Assembly: GCA_020445745.1 (NCBI GenBank)
Contig: JAGRGB010000024.1
Location: 1-61,832, forward strand
Length of the DNA stretch: 61,832 nucleotides
Source: Rhodocyclaceae bacterium
GTDB taxonomy: Bacteria; Pseudomonadota; Gammaproteobacteria; Burkholderiales; Rhodocyclaceae
Reading direction: 5' to 3'
Shown: positions 1 to 7,630 of the stretch, piece by piece
How positions within the stretch are numbered: position 1 is the first letter of the stretch
Layout of the letters: the number at the start of each line of letters is the position of its first letter
The notes under the pieces: model-generated
Databases searched by the model: none
The model's input: the letters and a program-made list of their open reading frames with translations, nothing else
What the model was told of the DNA's origin: nothing
Made by a program: the position numbers and the translations under genes

Positions 1-96
1 AGCGACCGCGGCCCGAAGCGCTCGCCGCGCCGGGAGCAGCGCCGGGCCGCCGGCGGCGCCATGGCAGACGCGATGGCGCGCGCGCTGAGGCGATAG
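1..96 (+). CDS. C-terminal end of an upstream gene (partial)
   Basis: A frame open from the first base ends at a TAG at 94-96 and encodes a basic, Ala/Arg-rich tail ending in MADAMARALRR. The next gene begins 35 bases later, so this could be the end of an upstream gene in the same direction. The composition is low complexity, and in such GC-rich DNA a 31-codon frame can be open by chance. I do not recognise the family. Confidence 0.3.
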   Translation, partial: SDRGPKRSPRREQRRAAGGAMADAMARALRR

Positions 97-130
97 AATG
101 AACCATCCCGACGCTACGCCCCGAACGGCC

Positions 131-490
131 ATGACGACGATCTACGGCATCCGCAACTGCGACACCATGAAGAAGACCTTCGCCTGGCTCGAGGAGCACG
201 ACGTCGCCTACGACTTCCACGACTACCGCAAGGCCGGCATCGACTCGCAGCGCCTGCACCAATGGTGCAAGGTGCTGGGCTGGCGCACCCTGGTCAATAC
301 CCGGGGCACCACCTGGCGCCGGCTCAGCCCCGAGCAGCGCGAGTTCGACACCCAGTCGGCCGCGGTGCAGCTGATGCAGGAGAACCCGAGCCTGATCCGC
401 CGCCCGGTGGTGGAGACCGACGACGGCCACCTGCTGGTCGGCTTCGCGCCGGCCACCTTCGCCAGTTTTCTCGGGCGGCGCGATGACTGA
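131..490 (+). CDS. ArsC/Spx/YffB-family thioredoxin-fold protein
   Basis: This 119-residue protein belongs to the ArsC/Spx/MgsR family, small thioredoxin-fold proteins. Members of the YffB branch have no firmly established reaction; some use glutathione, and arsenate reduction is often annotated without proof. The family start is visible: GIRNCDTMKK with the conserved cysteine at residue 10, followed by FHDYRKAGI and, near the end, RRPVVE, which fits the cis-proline region. I chose the ATG at 131 rather than the one at 98 because MTTIYGIRNC begins exactly where homologues begin. Its last 8 bases overlap the start of hslO, so the two are probably translated together. Arsenate reductase activity is not supported by context, because no ars genes are near. 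Confidence 0.88.
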   Translation: MTTIYGIRNCDTMKKTFAWLEEHDVAYDFHDYRKAGIDSQRLHQWCKVLGWRTLVNTRGTTWRRLSPEQREFDTQSAAVQLMQENPSLIRRPVVETDDGHLLVGFAPATFASFLGRRDD

Positions 491-1349
491 CACCACCGGC
501 GACAGCTTCGTGCGCCGCTTCCTGTTCGACGATCTGGAGATCCGCGGTGCCTTCGCACGCCTCGGCAGCGTTTGGCTGCGCATCCAGCACGGACGGGGCT
601 ACCCGCCGGCGCTCGGCAGCGTCCTCGGCCAGGTGGCCGCGGTGACCGCGGTGATCGCCGGCAACCTGAAGCAGCCCGGTCGCCTGACCTTCCAGCTCCA
701 GGGCCACGGCCCGGTGGAGCTGCTGGTGGTCGACTGCGACGCCAGCCTGAACATTCGCGGCCACGCCCGTGCCGGAGCCTTCGACGCGGCCTTGCCGCCA
801 GCGCGGCTGTTCGCCGACGGCCGCCTGATGCTGACCCTCGACGTGCCCGGACTGGACCGCCCGTACCAGAGCTTCGTGCCGATCGAGGGCGAGTCGGTGG
901 CAGCAATGTTCGCGGGCTACCTTGAGCGCTCCGAGCAGCAGCACACCGGCCTGTGGCTGGCCGCCGACGAACAGGCCGCGAGCTGCCTGTTCGTGCAGAA
1001 GCTGCCCGGTGCCGACAGCCGCGATGCCGACGGCTGGTCACGGGTCCATCGGCTCGCGACGACGGTCACCGAGGACGAACTTCTGGGGCTCGATTGCGAA
1101 GATTTGTTGCGGCGGCTGTTCCATGAAGAGACCGTCCGCCTGTTCCGGAGCCGCGCGCTGCGCCACGACTGGCCCCGCGACCGCGAACGCATCGCCGACG
1201 TGCTGCGCAGCCTCGGCCGCGACGAAATCGAGCGCATCATTGACGAACAGGGAGAAGCGCGGATCCACGACGAACTGTCGAACCACGAGTACGTGTTCGA
1301 CGCGGACGAACTGCGCGACCTGATCGAGCATCCCCCGACCCTTCAGTGA
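483..1349 (+). CDS. hslO: Hsp33-family chaperonin lacking all four zinc cysteines
   Basis: This 288-residue protein matches Hsp33 along its length: the N-terminal FVRRFLFDDLEIRGAFARL, the central GLWLAADEQAASCLFVQKLPG and the C-terminal redox-switch region. In E. coli Hsp33 that region holds a C-x-C ... C-x2-C zinc site whose oxidation by hypochlorite or peroxide activates the chaperone. Here the surrounding helices are conserved (DRERIADVLRSL, then IHDELSNHEYVF), but the cysteine positions are W230, R232, D263 and S266. The protein therefore cannot bind zinc or form the two activating disulfides in the known way. It may be constitutively active, or controlled by unfolding alone. It overlaps the upstream gene by 8 bases. 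Family assignment is firm; function without the switch is inference. Confidence 0.92.
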   Translation: MTDTTGDSFVRRFLFDDLEIRGAFARLGSVWLRIQHGRGYPPALGSVLGQVAAVTAVIAGNLKQPGRLTFQLQGHGPVELLVVDCDASLNIRGHARAGAFDAALPPARLFADGRLMLTLDVPGLDRPYQSFVPIEGESVAAMFAGYLERSEQQHTGLWLAADEQAASCLFVQKLPGADSRDADGWSRVHRLATTVTEDELLGLDCEDLLRRLFHEETVRLFRSRALRHDWPRDRERIADVLRSLGRDEIERIIDEQGEARIHDELSNHEYVFDADELRDLIEHPPTLQ

Positions 1350-1376
1350 GCAGCGCGGCCGGCAGGCCACGCCAAC

Positions 1377-1405
1377 TTGCCGGCAGCAGCGGCGAAAAGT
1401 AGACT
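1377..1405 (+). promoter_or_regulatory. Putative sigma-70 promoter of minCDE
   Basis: TTGCCG at 1377-1382 and TAGACT at 1400-1405 are separated by 17 bases and lie 30 bases upstream of the minC ATG, in the gap after hslO. Spacing and position fit a housekeeping promoter; the match is by eye only. Confidence 0.45.
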
Positions 1406-1435
1406 TTCGCGATTTAGCCGGCATCCGCTACGCCA

Positions 1436-2194
1436 ATGACCGACGCATCAGTTCCAAAGCCCGTCGAATTCTGCGACAGCACCCTCGGCGTGATGGTCGC
1501 GCTGCTGCGCGAGACCGAGCCGGCCAAGCTCGCCGACGCACTGCACGTGATGCTCGGCGGCATGCCCGACTTCTTCAACGGCGAGCCCCTGGTGCTCGAC
1601 TTCGGCGCACTGTCGAAGATCCCGGCGCGAATCGACTGGACCGGCCTGACGAGCCTGCTGCGACGCTACCGCACCCAGCCGGTGGCGGCGTGCAACCTGC
1701 CGGAGAGCCTGGTCCCCGGCGCACGCCATGCCGGCATCGCGATCCTCGGCTCCGAACACACCCGCGCCGCCGCGCCGCCGCAGCAGCGGCCAGCCGCGGA
1801 ACCGGAACCGCAGCCGGCGCCACCGCCGCCGGTCCCGGTGGTCGCGCCGACGATGTACATCGACCGGCCGGTGCGCTCGGGACAGCAGATCTACGCCCGC
1901 AATGCCGACCTGGTGCTGCTCGGCGGTGTCAGCCACGGCGCCGAGGTCATCGCCGACGGCAGCATCCAGTGCTACGGCCCGCTGCGCGGGCGCGTGCTGG
2001 CCGGCGCCCACGGCGACACCGCCGCCCGCGTGATCAGCTCGAACTTCGGTCCCGAACTGGTCTCGATCGCCGGCGTCTATCGCACCTTCGAAAGGGGAAT
2101 CCCGCCCGCTGTCGCGGGCCGGCCCACCCAGGTCCGGCTGCGCCACAGCGCAGACCGGCAGGAACTGAACGTAGAGCCACTATCGCTGGACTGA
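1436..2194 (+). CDS. minC: Septum site-determining protein MinC
   Basis: MinC (252 residues) inhibits FtsZ polymerisation and is brought to the membrane by MinD, which keeps division away from the poles. Residues about 1-105 form the FtsZ-binding N-domain. A long linker rich in Pro, Ala and Gln (about 108-140) follows. The C-terminal beta-helix that binds MinD starts near VRSGQQIYARNADLVLLGGV and contains the family repeats GAEVIADGSI and GPLRGRVLAGA, then the SNFGPELVSIAGVYRTFE segment. It is the first gene of the minCDE operon, 36 bases ahead of minD, and has its own probable promoter. The linker is longer and more proline-rich than in E. coli, otherwise the gene is ordinary. Confidence 0.96.
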   Translation: MTDASVPKPVEFCDSTLGVMVALLRETEPAKLADALHVMLGGMPDFFNGEPLVLDFGALSKIPARIDWTGLTSLLRRYRTQPVAACNLPESLVPGARHAGIAILGSEHTRAAAPPQQRPAAEPEPQPAPPPPVPVVAPTMYIDRPVRSGQQIYARNADLVLLGGVSHGAEVIADGSIQCYGPLRGRVLAGAHGDTAARVISSNFGPELVSIAGVYRTFERGIPPAVAGRPTQVRLRHSADRQELNVEPLSLD

Positions 2195-2230
2195 ACCAGC
2201 CCACCGGGACAACAAGGACAAGAGGTCATC

Positions 2231-3043
2231 GTGCGCGTAATCGTCGTTACATCGGGCAAGGGTGGGGTCGGCAAGACCACCACGAGTGCTGCATTCTCAT
2301 CGGGCCTCGCGCTGCGCGGCTTCAAGACCGCAGTCATCGATTTCGACGTCGGCCTGCGCAACCTCGACCTGATCATGGGTTGCGAGCGCCGCGTGGTCTA
2401 TGACCTGGTCAACGTGATCAACGGCGAAGCCCGGCTGAACCAGGCGCTGATCAAGGACAAGAACACCGACAACCTGTTCATCCTGCCGGCCTCCCAGACC
2501 CGCGACAAGGACGCGCTGACCGAGGAAGGCGTCGAGAAGGTGCTTCACGAACTCGAGCACATGGCCTTCGACTTCGTCGTCTGCGACTCGCCGGCCGGCA
2601 TCGAGCGCGGTGCGGTGCTGGCCCTGACCTTCGCCGACGAAGCCCTGGTGGTCTCCAACCCCGAGGTGTCCTCGGTGCGCGACTCCGACCGCATCCTCGG
2701 CATCCTGCAGTCGAAGTCGCGCCGCGCCCAGGAAGGCCGCGACCCGGTCAAGGAGCACCTGCTGGTCACCCGCTACTCGCCCAAGCGCGTCGACGACGGC
2801 GAGATGCTCTCCTACAAGGACATCCAGGAACTGCTGCGGGTACCGCTGATCGGCGTCATTCCCGAATCGGAAAACGTCCTCCATGCCTCCAACCAGGGCA
2901 CGCCGGCGATCCATCTGAAGGGCACCGAAGTCGCCGAGGCCTACCAGGACGTGGTCGCCCGCTTCCTCCAGGAGGAGCGTCCGCTGCGCTTCGTCGATTA
3001 CGACAAGCCGGGAATACTCAAGCGCCTCTTCGGAGGGAAGTAA
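2231..3043 (+). CDS. minD: Septum site-determining ATPase MinD
   Basis: MinD (270 residues) is the membrane-binding ATPase that recruits MinC and is driven off the membrane by MinE, producing pole-to-pole oscillation. The deviant Walker A motif GKGGVGKTTT lies at residues 9-18. Also visible are DFDVGLRNLDLIMG (switch I region) and FVVCDSPAGIERGA (Walker B/switch II). The C-terminal amphipathic membrane-targeting helix ends in GILKRLFGGK. Translation starts at a GTG at 2231, preceded by an AGAGG-like ribosome site; MRVIVVTSGKGG is where homologues begin. It ends three bases before minE. Confidence 0.98.
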   Translation: MRVIVVTSGKGGVGKTTTSAAFSSGLALRGFKTAVIDFDVGLRNLDLIMGCERRVVYDLVNVINGEARLNQALIKDKNTDNLFILPASQTRDKDALTEEGVEKVLHELEHMAFDFVVCDSPAGIERGAVLALTFADEALVVSNPEVSSVRDSDRILGILQSKSRRAQEGRDPVKEHLLVTRYSPKRVDDGEMLSYKDIQELLRVPLIGVIPESENVLHASNQGTPAIHLKGTEVAEAYQDVVARFLQEERPLRFVDYDKPGILKRLFGGK

Positions 3044-3046
3044 GCC

Positions 3047-3319
3047 ATGTCCCTGCTCTCCTACCTCTTCGGCGAGAAGAAGCGCACCGCTTCCATCGCC
3101 AAGGAGCGTCTGCAGCTGATCATCGCCCGTGAGCACGTGGGCGGCGGCAGCGGCCCCGATTTCCTGCCGGCGCTGCAGCGCGACCTGATCCAGGTGATCT
3201 CGAAATACGTCCCGGTCAACCCGGACGACATCAAGGTCCAGCTCGAGAAGCAGGACAACTACGAGGTTCTCGAAGTCAACATCGTCCTGCCGGAACAGGA
3301 ACGTGCGCGCGGCACCTGA
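3047..3319 (+). CDS. minE: Cell division topological specificity factor MinE
   Basis: MinE (90 residues, the usual length) stimulates MinD ATPase and releases MinCD from the membrane. The N-terminal membrane-targeting and anti-MinCD segment reads [22 protein letters not shown]. The C-terminal topological specificity domain contains [16 protein letters not shown] and ends [10 protein letters not shown]. Start ATG at 3047 is 3 bases after the minD stop, with a GGAGGGAAG ribosome site inside the end of minD, so minD and minE are translationally coupled. Confidence 0.98.
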   Translation: MSLLSYLFGEKKRTASIAKERLQLIIAREHVGGGSGPDFLPALQRDLIQVISKYVPVNPDDIKVQLEKQDNYEVLEVNIVLPEQERARGT

Positions 3320-3336
3320 ACCCGGCCGGCAGATCC

Positions 3337-3421
3337 GCCCGGGTGGTGAAATCGGTAGACACACCGGACTTAAAATCCGGAGCCGCGAGGCGTGCGGGTT
3401 CGAGTCCCGCTCCGGGCACCA
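3337..3421 (+). tRNA. tRNA-Leu (anticodon UAA)
   Basis: The 85-nt gene folds with acceptor arms GCCCGGG/TCCGGGC, anticodon stem CCGGA/TCCGG with loop CTTAAAA (anticodon TAA at 3371-3373), a long class II variable arm and T-arm GCGGG-TTCGAGT-CCCGC. CCA is encoded at 3419-3421. It reads UUA/UUG codons. An integrase remnant begins 180 bases downstream, so the 3' end probably served as a phage or island attachment site. Confidence 0.97.
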
Positions 3422-3531
3422 AGAACTCATCTGCTGACCGCCACCTATGAATAGTTTGTTTATTAAAAACAACAAGTAAATCGATTTCTCTGTCCAAGAC
3501 TGGACACGAAGAAACAGGCGCAGCCAGCAAA

Positions 3532-3555
3532 ATTTGCGGGTAGATTTGCGGGTAG
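3532..3555 (+). repeat. Two tandem 12-bp repeats, candidate integrase arm sites
   Basis: ATTTGCGGGTAG occurs twice in perfect tandem (3532-3543 and 3544-3555), 50 bases before the integrase start and about 110 bases beyond the tRNA-Leu 3' end. P4-type integrases bind short direct repeats of this kind next to the attachment site. The surrounding 3425-3565 stretch is visibly AT-richer than its neighbours. Confidence 0.6.
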
Positions 3556-3604
3556 TTTCGGTAAGATGGACATCGGACGCATGCATTTACCCACAAGCTG
3601 GGCG

Positions 3605-4036
3605 ATGCTGACGGACAACCAGATCAAGAACGCCCGACCGCGTGACAAGGCCTACAGGCTTGCCGACGGCGCCGGCCTGCACCTGGAGGTGTCACCCGCC
3701 GGCGGGAAGCTGTGGCGCCTGCGTTATCGCTTCGGGGGCAAGGAAAAGGTTCTGGCGCTGGGGAAGTACCCCAACGTGCGCGGACCTGACGCACGCAAGC
3801 GGGCTGCGGAATCCCGCCAAGCCATCGACGAAGGCATTGACCCCGCGGCCGAGCGGAAAGCCGCCAAGGAACGCACGCGCGTCGCCGGTGATGGCAGTTT
3901 CGAGGCGGTGGCCCGGACCTGGATTGCCAAGGTGGCACCGACCCGCAACCAGAATACCCAGTCGAAGCACTTGGCGATTCGCGCAATCGACCCTGACCTG
4001 CCGCTCGATCGATCGATCAGCAGCTCAACGGCGTGA
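3605..4036 (+). pseudogene. Truncated P4-type tyrosine recombinase (integrase)
   Basis: The first 140 or so residues match the N-terminal arm-DNA-binding and start of the core-binding domain of P4-like integrases: MLTDNQIKNARPRDKAYRLAD, GLHLEVSPAGGKLWRLRYRF, KVLALGKYPNV, and the A-RKRAAESRQAIDEGIDPAAE segment. Full-length members are about 400 residues; this one stops at 4034-4036, before the catalytic domain with the R-H-R-Y residues, so it cannot recombine. The chosen ATG at 3605 matches the family start. The break falls about 30-70 bases before the end of the oppositely oriented msrQ. A deletion or later insertion probably joined the island's left end to the msr operon. Confidence 0.85.
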
Positions 4037-4068
4037 GTGCGAGTGGCGCAGCCATCCGTCTTGGCGAG

Positions 4069-4860
4069 TCAAAGACAGCGCGTCGTCTTGAAGATCGGGT
4101 GACCGGGCTTCTTCGGGTGGCAGATGGCTGCGGTGGCGTTTTCGGTGGTGGCGCCGCGGCATGGCGACCGGGCTCTGTCGGCGGCCAACTCGCCGTCCCG
4201 TTCGAGTTGTCCGCGGCCAGTGGCTAGTCGCACGACAATGCGGTAGCCGAGGAGAAGTGCAACCGCTGCCGCATAGGGCCAAGCCAGCGGATCGCCGGGC
4301 TTTGCCTGTAGATCGATGTGCAGCACGGCCAGGATCGACATCGGATATACCAATCTGTGCAGCGGCTTCCAGCGCTTCCCGAGGCGCTTCTTCGCTGCAT
4401 TCGTCGAGGTGAGCGCCAGCGGCAGCAGGCCGAAGAAGGTGGCCACACCGATCGCAAGGTGGCGCTTGTCGCGCAAGTCCTCGAGCAGCCATGCCCACTC
4501 GCCCTCGACCTCCAGCACGAAGTACGCGCCGGCGTGGAACGCGGCCCAAAGGAACGCCGACAGTCCCAGTGGGCGTCGCAATCGGATCAACCAGTTCCAA
4601 TCGCTCGCACGGCGGCCAAAACGGTAGCCGACGCGGGTACACACTCGCATCAGCGCGTGCTTCGCCGGCGTGATCGCCAGGCTGCCGATCAGCGCCAGGA
4701 TCGCCCATTGCCCACTCTCGGCGATCAGCGCTTCGATTGGATTGACGCCAAGGTGATCGAGCCGATATCGGAGCAGCAACACGGCCATCGGCGCTGTAAG
4801 CGCCGCCCAGACGAGGGCGGCCGAGCGTCCATGTCTTCCCTTTCCGGTGGTCCGGCTCAC
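4069..4860 (-). CDS. msrQ: Heme-binding membrane subunit MsrQ
   Basis: MsrQ is the inner-membrane b-type heme protein that passes electrons from the respiratory chain or flavin reductase to MsrP. The family pattern is clear: GSLAITPAKHAL, RRPLGLSAFLWAAFHAGAYF, LAIGVATFFGLLPLALTS, and RLGKRWKPLHRLVYPMSILAVLHI, giving about six hydrophobic helices and the heme histidines. I place the start at the GTG at 4860, which overlaps the msrP stop (GTGA). The protein is 263 residues, longer than the usual 200-220; the last 40 or so residues are polar, unlike the family, and run up to the edge of the integrase remnant. The native stop was probably lost at that junction. Confidence 0.9.
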   Translation of the reverse strand: MSRTTGKGRHGRSAALVWAALTAPMAVLLLRYRLDHLGVNPIEALIAESGQWAILALIGSLAITPAKHALMRVCTRVGYRFGRRASDWNWLIRLRRPLGLSAFLWAAFHAGAYFVLEVEGEWAWLLEDLRDKRHLAIGVATFFGLLPLALTSTNAAKKRLGKRWKPLHRLVYPMSILAVLHIDLQAKPGDPLAWPYAAAVALLLGYRIVVRLATGRGQLERDGELAADRARSPCRGATTENATAAICHPKKPGHPIFKTTRCL

Positions 4861-5771
4861 AAGCGGTCCGCTTCGTCCATGCCCTGGTACAGGCCCGTCA
4901 CCGCATCCCCATAGCCGTTGAAGGGTTCGGTGCGCCGCTTGCGGGATTCGCCGATCCGGGTCTCGCGCGAGTGGCTGCCACGCGCCAGTGCTCGGCTCGG
5001 GTCCACATTGGCGAAGAAGCCGTAGTCGTCCGGAGCGACCAAGTTCCAGGTGGTCGCCGGACGGGTCTCGACAAGATCGATCGCGACGATCGACTTGATG
5101 CTCTTGAAGCCGTACTTCCAAGGCACGACGAGACGGACCGGCGCGCCGTTCTGCGGCGGCAGGGGCTTGCCATACAGGCCGGTCACGAGCGTTGTATAGG
5201 GATGCATTGCCTCGGCGATGGTCAGCGCTTCGGTGTATGGCCATGGCAGGCTGTCGCGGCGCTGCCCGATCATGTGCTTGCGATCGAGCAGCGCGACGAA
5301 GCGCACGTAGCGCGCGCGGGAGGTCGGGCGCGCGAGCGCCAGCAACGGCGCCAGTGAGGCACCCAGCCAGGGCACGACCATCGACCAGCCTTCCACACAG
5401 CGGAGCCGAAAAATGCGTTCCTGCTGGGCGAAACGGCGGATCAGGTCGTCGACGCCGATCTCGAATTCATGCTCGACCTCGCCGCTGATCTTCACCGTCC
5501 AAGGATGCAACGGGAGTTCGCCGGCCAGCGTGGCGACCGCCTCCTTGTCCGGCGAGAATTCGTAAAAATTATTGTAAGTGGTTATTTCCCGCCAGGTGTT
5601 CAAGCGGTCGCCTGGAAGCAGACCAGGCAGCGCAGCGGCCCACGACGGTTTCGGCAGCCACGCCGCCACTGCCGTCGCAGCGGCCCCAAAGAGCACCCGG
5701 CGACGCGCGAGATACACCGCCTCGGGGGTGATCTCGCTCGCCGCGATCGCAGGCGGGTGGCAAATCAGCAT
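4857..5771 (-). CDS. msrP: Periplasmic methionine sulfoxide reductase, molybdenum subunit MsrP
   Basis: MsrP (formerly YedY, 304 residues) is a sulfite-oxidase-fold molybdopterin enzyme that reduces methionine sulfoxide in periplasmic proteins. A Tat signal is visible at residues 23-40: ARRRVLFG followed by a hydrophobic stretch. The molybdenum-ligating cysteine is C125 in FRLRCVEGWSMVVPW. Further family segments are MIGQRR, LPPQNGAPVRLVVPWKYGFKSIKSI and TTWNLVAPDDYGFFANV. The start at 5771 lies 7 bases downstream of the peroxidase gene and the end overlaps msrQ by 4 bases, so the genes form one transcription unit. Confidence 0.95.
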   Translation of the reverse strand: MLICHPPAIAASEITPEAVYLARRRVLFGAAATAVAAWLPKPSWAAALPGLLPGDRLNTWREITTYNNFYEFSPDKEAVATLAGELPLHPWTVKISGEVEHEFEIGVDDLIRRFAQQERIFRLRCVEGWSMVVPWLGASLAPLLALARPTSRARYVRFVALLDRKHMIGQRRDSLPWPYTEALTIAEAMHPYTTLVTGLYGKPLPPQNGAPVRLVVPWKYGFKSIKSIVAIDLVETRPATTWNLVAPDDYGFFANVDPSRALARGSHSRETRIGESRKRRTEPFNGYGDAVTGLYQGMDEADRL

Positions 5772-5778
5772 GCCGATC

Positions 5779-6810
5779 TCAGTAGGGCAGTTCCGGCAGC
5801 GCGAGGTTGATCTGCGGCGAAGTCAGGGCCTGCATGAAGGCGACGATGTCCTGCATTTCCTGCTGCGAAAGACCCAGCTCCCGCATCTCCGGCGAAATGT
5901 CCTTGCGAACGACGCCGCCCTTGTTGTAGTGCTCGACGACCTCCATCAGGGACTTCGCCGATCCGTCGTGGAAGTACGGTGCCGTGCGAGCGACTTCGCG
6001 CAGCGTCGGCGTCTTGAACGCGCCTTTCAGCACCGCGATCGGCTTGATCGCGTAACGGCCGACATCGGGTTCGGGCGCTCCGTAGGATGGCAGGCCAAGG
6101 TTGTGAAATCCGTTGTCCGTGAAGTTCGGTGCCTGGTGGCAAACCGCGCAATTGCCCTTGTTCTCGTCCGTGAACAGGCGAAATCCGCGGATCTGGCTGG
6201 CCGACATCGCATTGGCATCGCCTCGCAGCCAGCGGTCGAACGGCGAGTTGTTGCTGATCACGGTGCGCTCGAAGCTGGCGATTGCCTTCGACACCGTCTT
6301 GTCGTCGATCGCCTCGCCCGGATAGGCGGCAGCGAAGGCCGCTGCGTAATCGGCGTCCGACTTCAACCACGCGAACAGGCGATTGAGATTCATCGCCATC
6401 TCTACCATCGACTCCATCGGGCCCATGGCCTGGTCTTCGAGCGACTTCTTGCGCCCGTCCCACATCTGGATGCTGTTGAACGCGGCGTTCACGATGGTCG
6501 GCGACGCCCGCTGCAGGTCCTTGCCCTGGATGCTCTTGGCCGTCGCACGGCCGTCGGCCCAGCCCAATACCGGGTTATGGCAGGTGGCGCAGGAGACGCT
6601 GTTGTCCGCCGACAGCCGCGGATCGAAGAAGAGCTTCTTGCCCAGTTCCACGCGTTCCGGAGTCGGCGCGTTCTCGGTGGGATAGGGAACCCCGGGCAGC
6701 AGCCAGGTCATGTCATCGGCGTGCGCGAGGAGTTCGGCCGGGCCTGCCGCGCCGACGGATCCAGCCACGGCGATGGCACAGGCAGTCAGAATGTTCTTGA
6801 GCTTGTTCAT
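5779..6810 (-). CDS. Di-heme cytochrome c peroxidase (MauG/CcpA family)
   Basis: This 343-residue protein has a Sec signal peptide ([21 protein letters not shown], cut before about residue 23) and two c-type heme sites: CATCH at 74-78 and CAVCH at 221-225. Family blocks include [31 protein letters not shown], and [17 protein letters not shown] near the C terminus. Such enzymes reduce hydrogen peroxide in the periplasm with electrons from small cytochromes or cupredoxins; some, like MauG, oxidise protein residues instead. The two electron carriers just upstream are plausible partners. The gene lies 24 bases after the cytochrome gene. Confidence 0.93.
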   Translation of the reverse strand: MNKLKNILTACAIAVAGSVGAAGPAELLAHADDMTWLLPGVPYPTENAPTPERVELGKKLFFDPRLSADNSVSCATCHNPVLGWADGRATAKSIQGKDLQRASPTIVNAAFNSIQMWDGRKKSLEDQAMGPMESMVEMAMNLNRLFAWLKSDADYAAAFAAAYPGEAIDDKTVSKAIASFERTVISNNSPFDRWLRGDANAMSASQIRGFRLFTDENKGNCAVCHQAPNFTDNGFHNLGLPSYGAPEPDVGRYAIKPIAVLKGAFKTPTLREVARTAPYFHDGSAKSLMEVVEHYNKGGVVRKDISPEMRELGLSQQEMQDIVAFMQALTSPQINLALPELPY

Positions 6811-6834
6811 GTGAATCCTCTGATCAAAGCATTG

Positions 6835-7251
6835 CTAGCGCGGGGCGTCTTCGGGTGCGATCGAGCGCAGGAAGGACACCACGTCGGAGATCTGTTCTTC
6901 GGTCAGTTCCGCCCCCCAAGGTGGCATGAACTCGGACCGAGCCATCGGCGCCCCGCCGCGGCGGATGATCAGTTCCTTGTACTCATCAGTCTTGTCGCTC
7001 TTGCGCAAATTGGCCGGTGGCGGGGTATAGAGTTTCGCTGCGCGTCCCTTGCCATCTGCATTCTGACCATGGCAGAGCACGCAGTAGTTGGAGAACACGA
7101 TCGAGCCGCGATAGACCCTCGCTTCTGGTGAATCGCGGTGAGGGAAGTCGACGTCGCTTGGCAGATCGACAGCGGCGGCCATCGGTGACGCGGTTGCTGC
7201 GCCGAGCAGCATCAGCGAGACAGCGGCAGCACGCACGCCGTGGCGCTTCAT
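6835..7251 (-). CDS. Periplasmic class I cytochrome c
   Basis: A 138-residue mono-heme cytochrome with a signal peptide (MKRHGVRAAAVSLMLLGAAT...). The heme site is CVLCH at 57-61 in IVFSNYCVLCHGQNADGKGR. The sixth ligand methionine probably lies in EFMPPWGAELTEEQ, and the closing helix is ISDVVSFLRSI. The ATG at 7251 overlaps the cupredoxin stop (ATGA), which fixes the start and shows translational coupling. It is probably the electron donor to the downstream peroxidase. Confidence 0.92.
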   Translation of the reverse strand: MKRHGVRAAAVSLMLLGAATASPMAAAVDLPSDVDFPHRDSPEARVYRGSIVFSNYCVLCHGQNADGKGRAAKLYTPPPANLRKSDKTDEYKELIIRRGGAPMARSEFMPPWGAELTEEQISDVVSFLRSIAPEDAPR

Positions 7252-7568
7252 TCCGAAACCTCGACCTTCAGGATCATGTCCGGATGGATCGCGCATTCCA
7301 CCTCGGCCTGCCCTGCCTTGTCGAAGACCACTTTCTTCGATTGCCCTTGTGGGTACGAGCCAAGATCGAAGGTCTTGATGTCGGAGAGCGAAAAGACGTT
7401 GTGGTTGAACGGATCCGCATTCACGAATTCGACGCTGTCGCCGACCTTGACATTCAGGCTCTTCACGGAGAAGGCCTTGCCCTTTTGCTCGACGACGTGG
7501 TTGGCGGCCAGCGCCGAAGAGACGAGGGCACAAAATGCGAGGGGAAACGCGAGGTATTTGTTGAGCAT
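7248..7568 (-). CDS. Periplasmic cupredoxin (plastocyanin/azurin-like)
   Basis: A 106-residue blue-copper-type protein. Signal peptide MLNKYLAFPLAFCALVSSALA is followed by a mature domain with type 1 copper ligands in the expected order: H56 in DPFNHNVFSL, and C92, H95 and M98 in VECAIHPDMILKVEV. The spacing C-x2-H-x2-M is that of small cupredoxins. I chose the ATG at 7568 because the signal peptide starts there; an upstream start would add 20 polar residues. It lies 62 bases after the chemoreceptor gene and overlaps the cytochrome gene. Confidence 0.92.
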   Translation of the reverse strand: MLNKYLAFPLAFCALVSSALAANHVVEQKGKAFSVKSLNVKVGDSVEFVNADPFNHNVFSLSDIKTFDLGSYPQGQSKKVVFDKAGQAEVECAIHPDMILKVEVSE

Positions 7569-7630
7569 GATGGCTCCTTGAGAATTGAAGCGTGCAGGAT
7601 TGGATGCGATCGACGTGGTGGCTTGCACGG

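Noticed and set aside
131-490. Arsenate reductase
   Set aside because: The protein is ArsC-like in fold only; there is no ars operon, and it belongs to the YffB/Spx-type branch whose role is not arsenate reduction by default.
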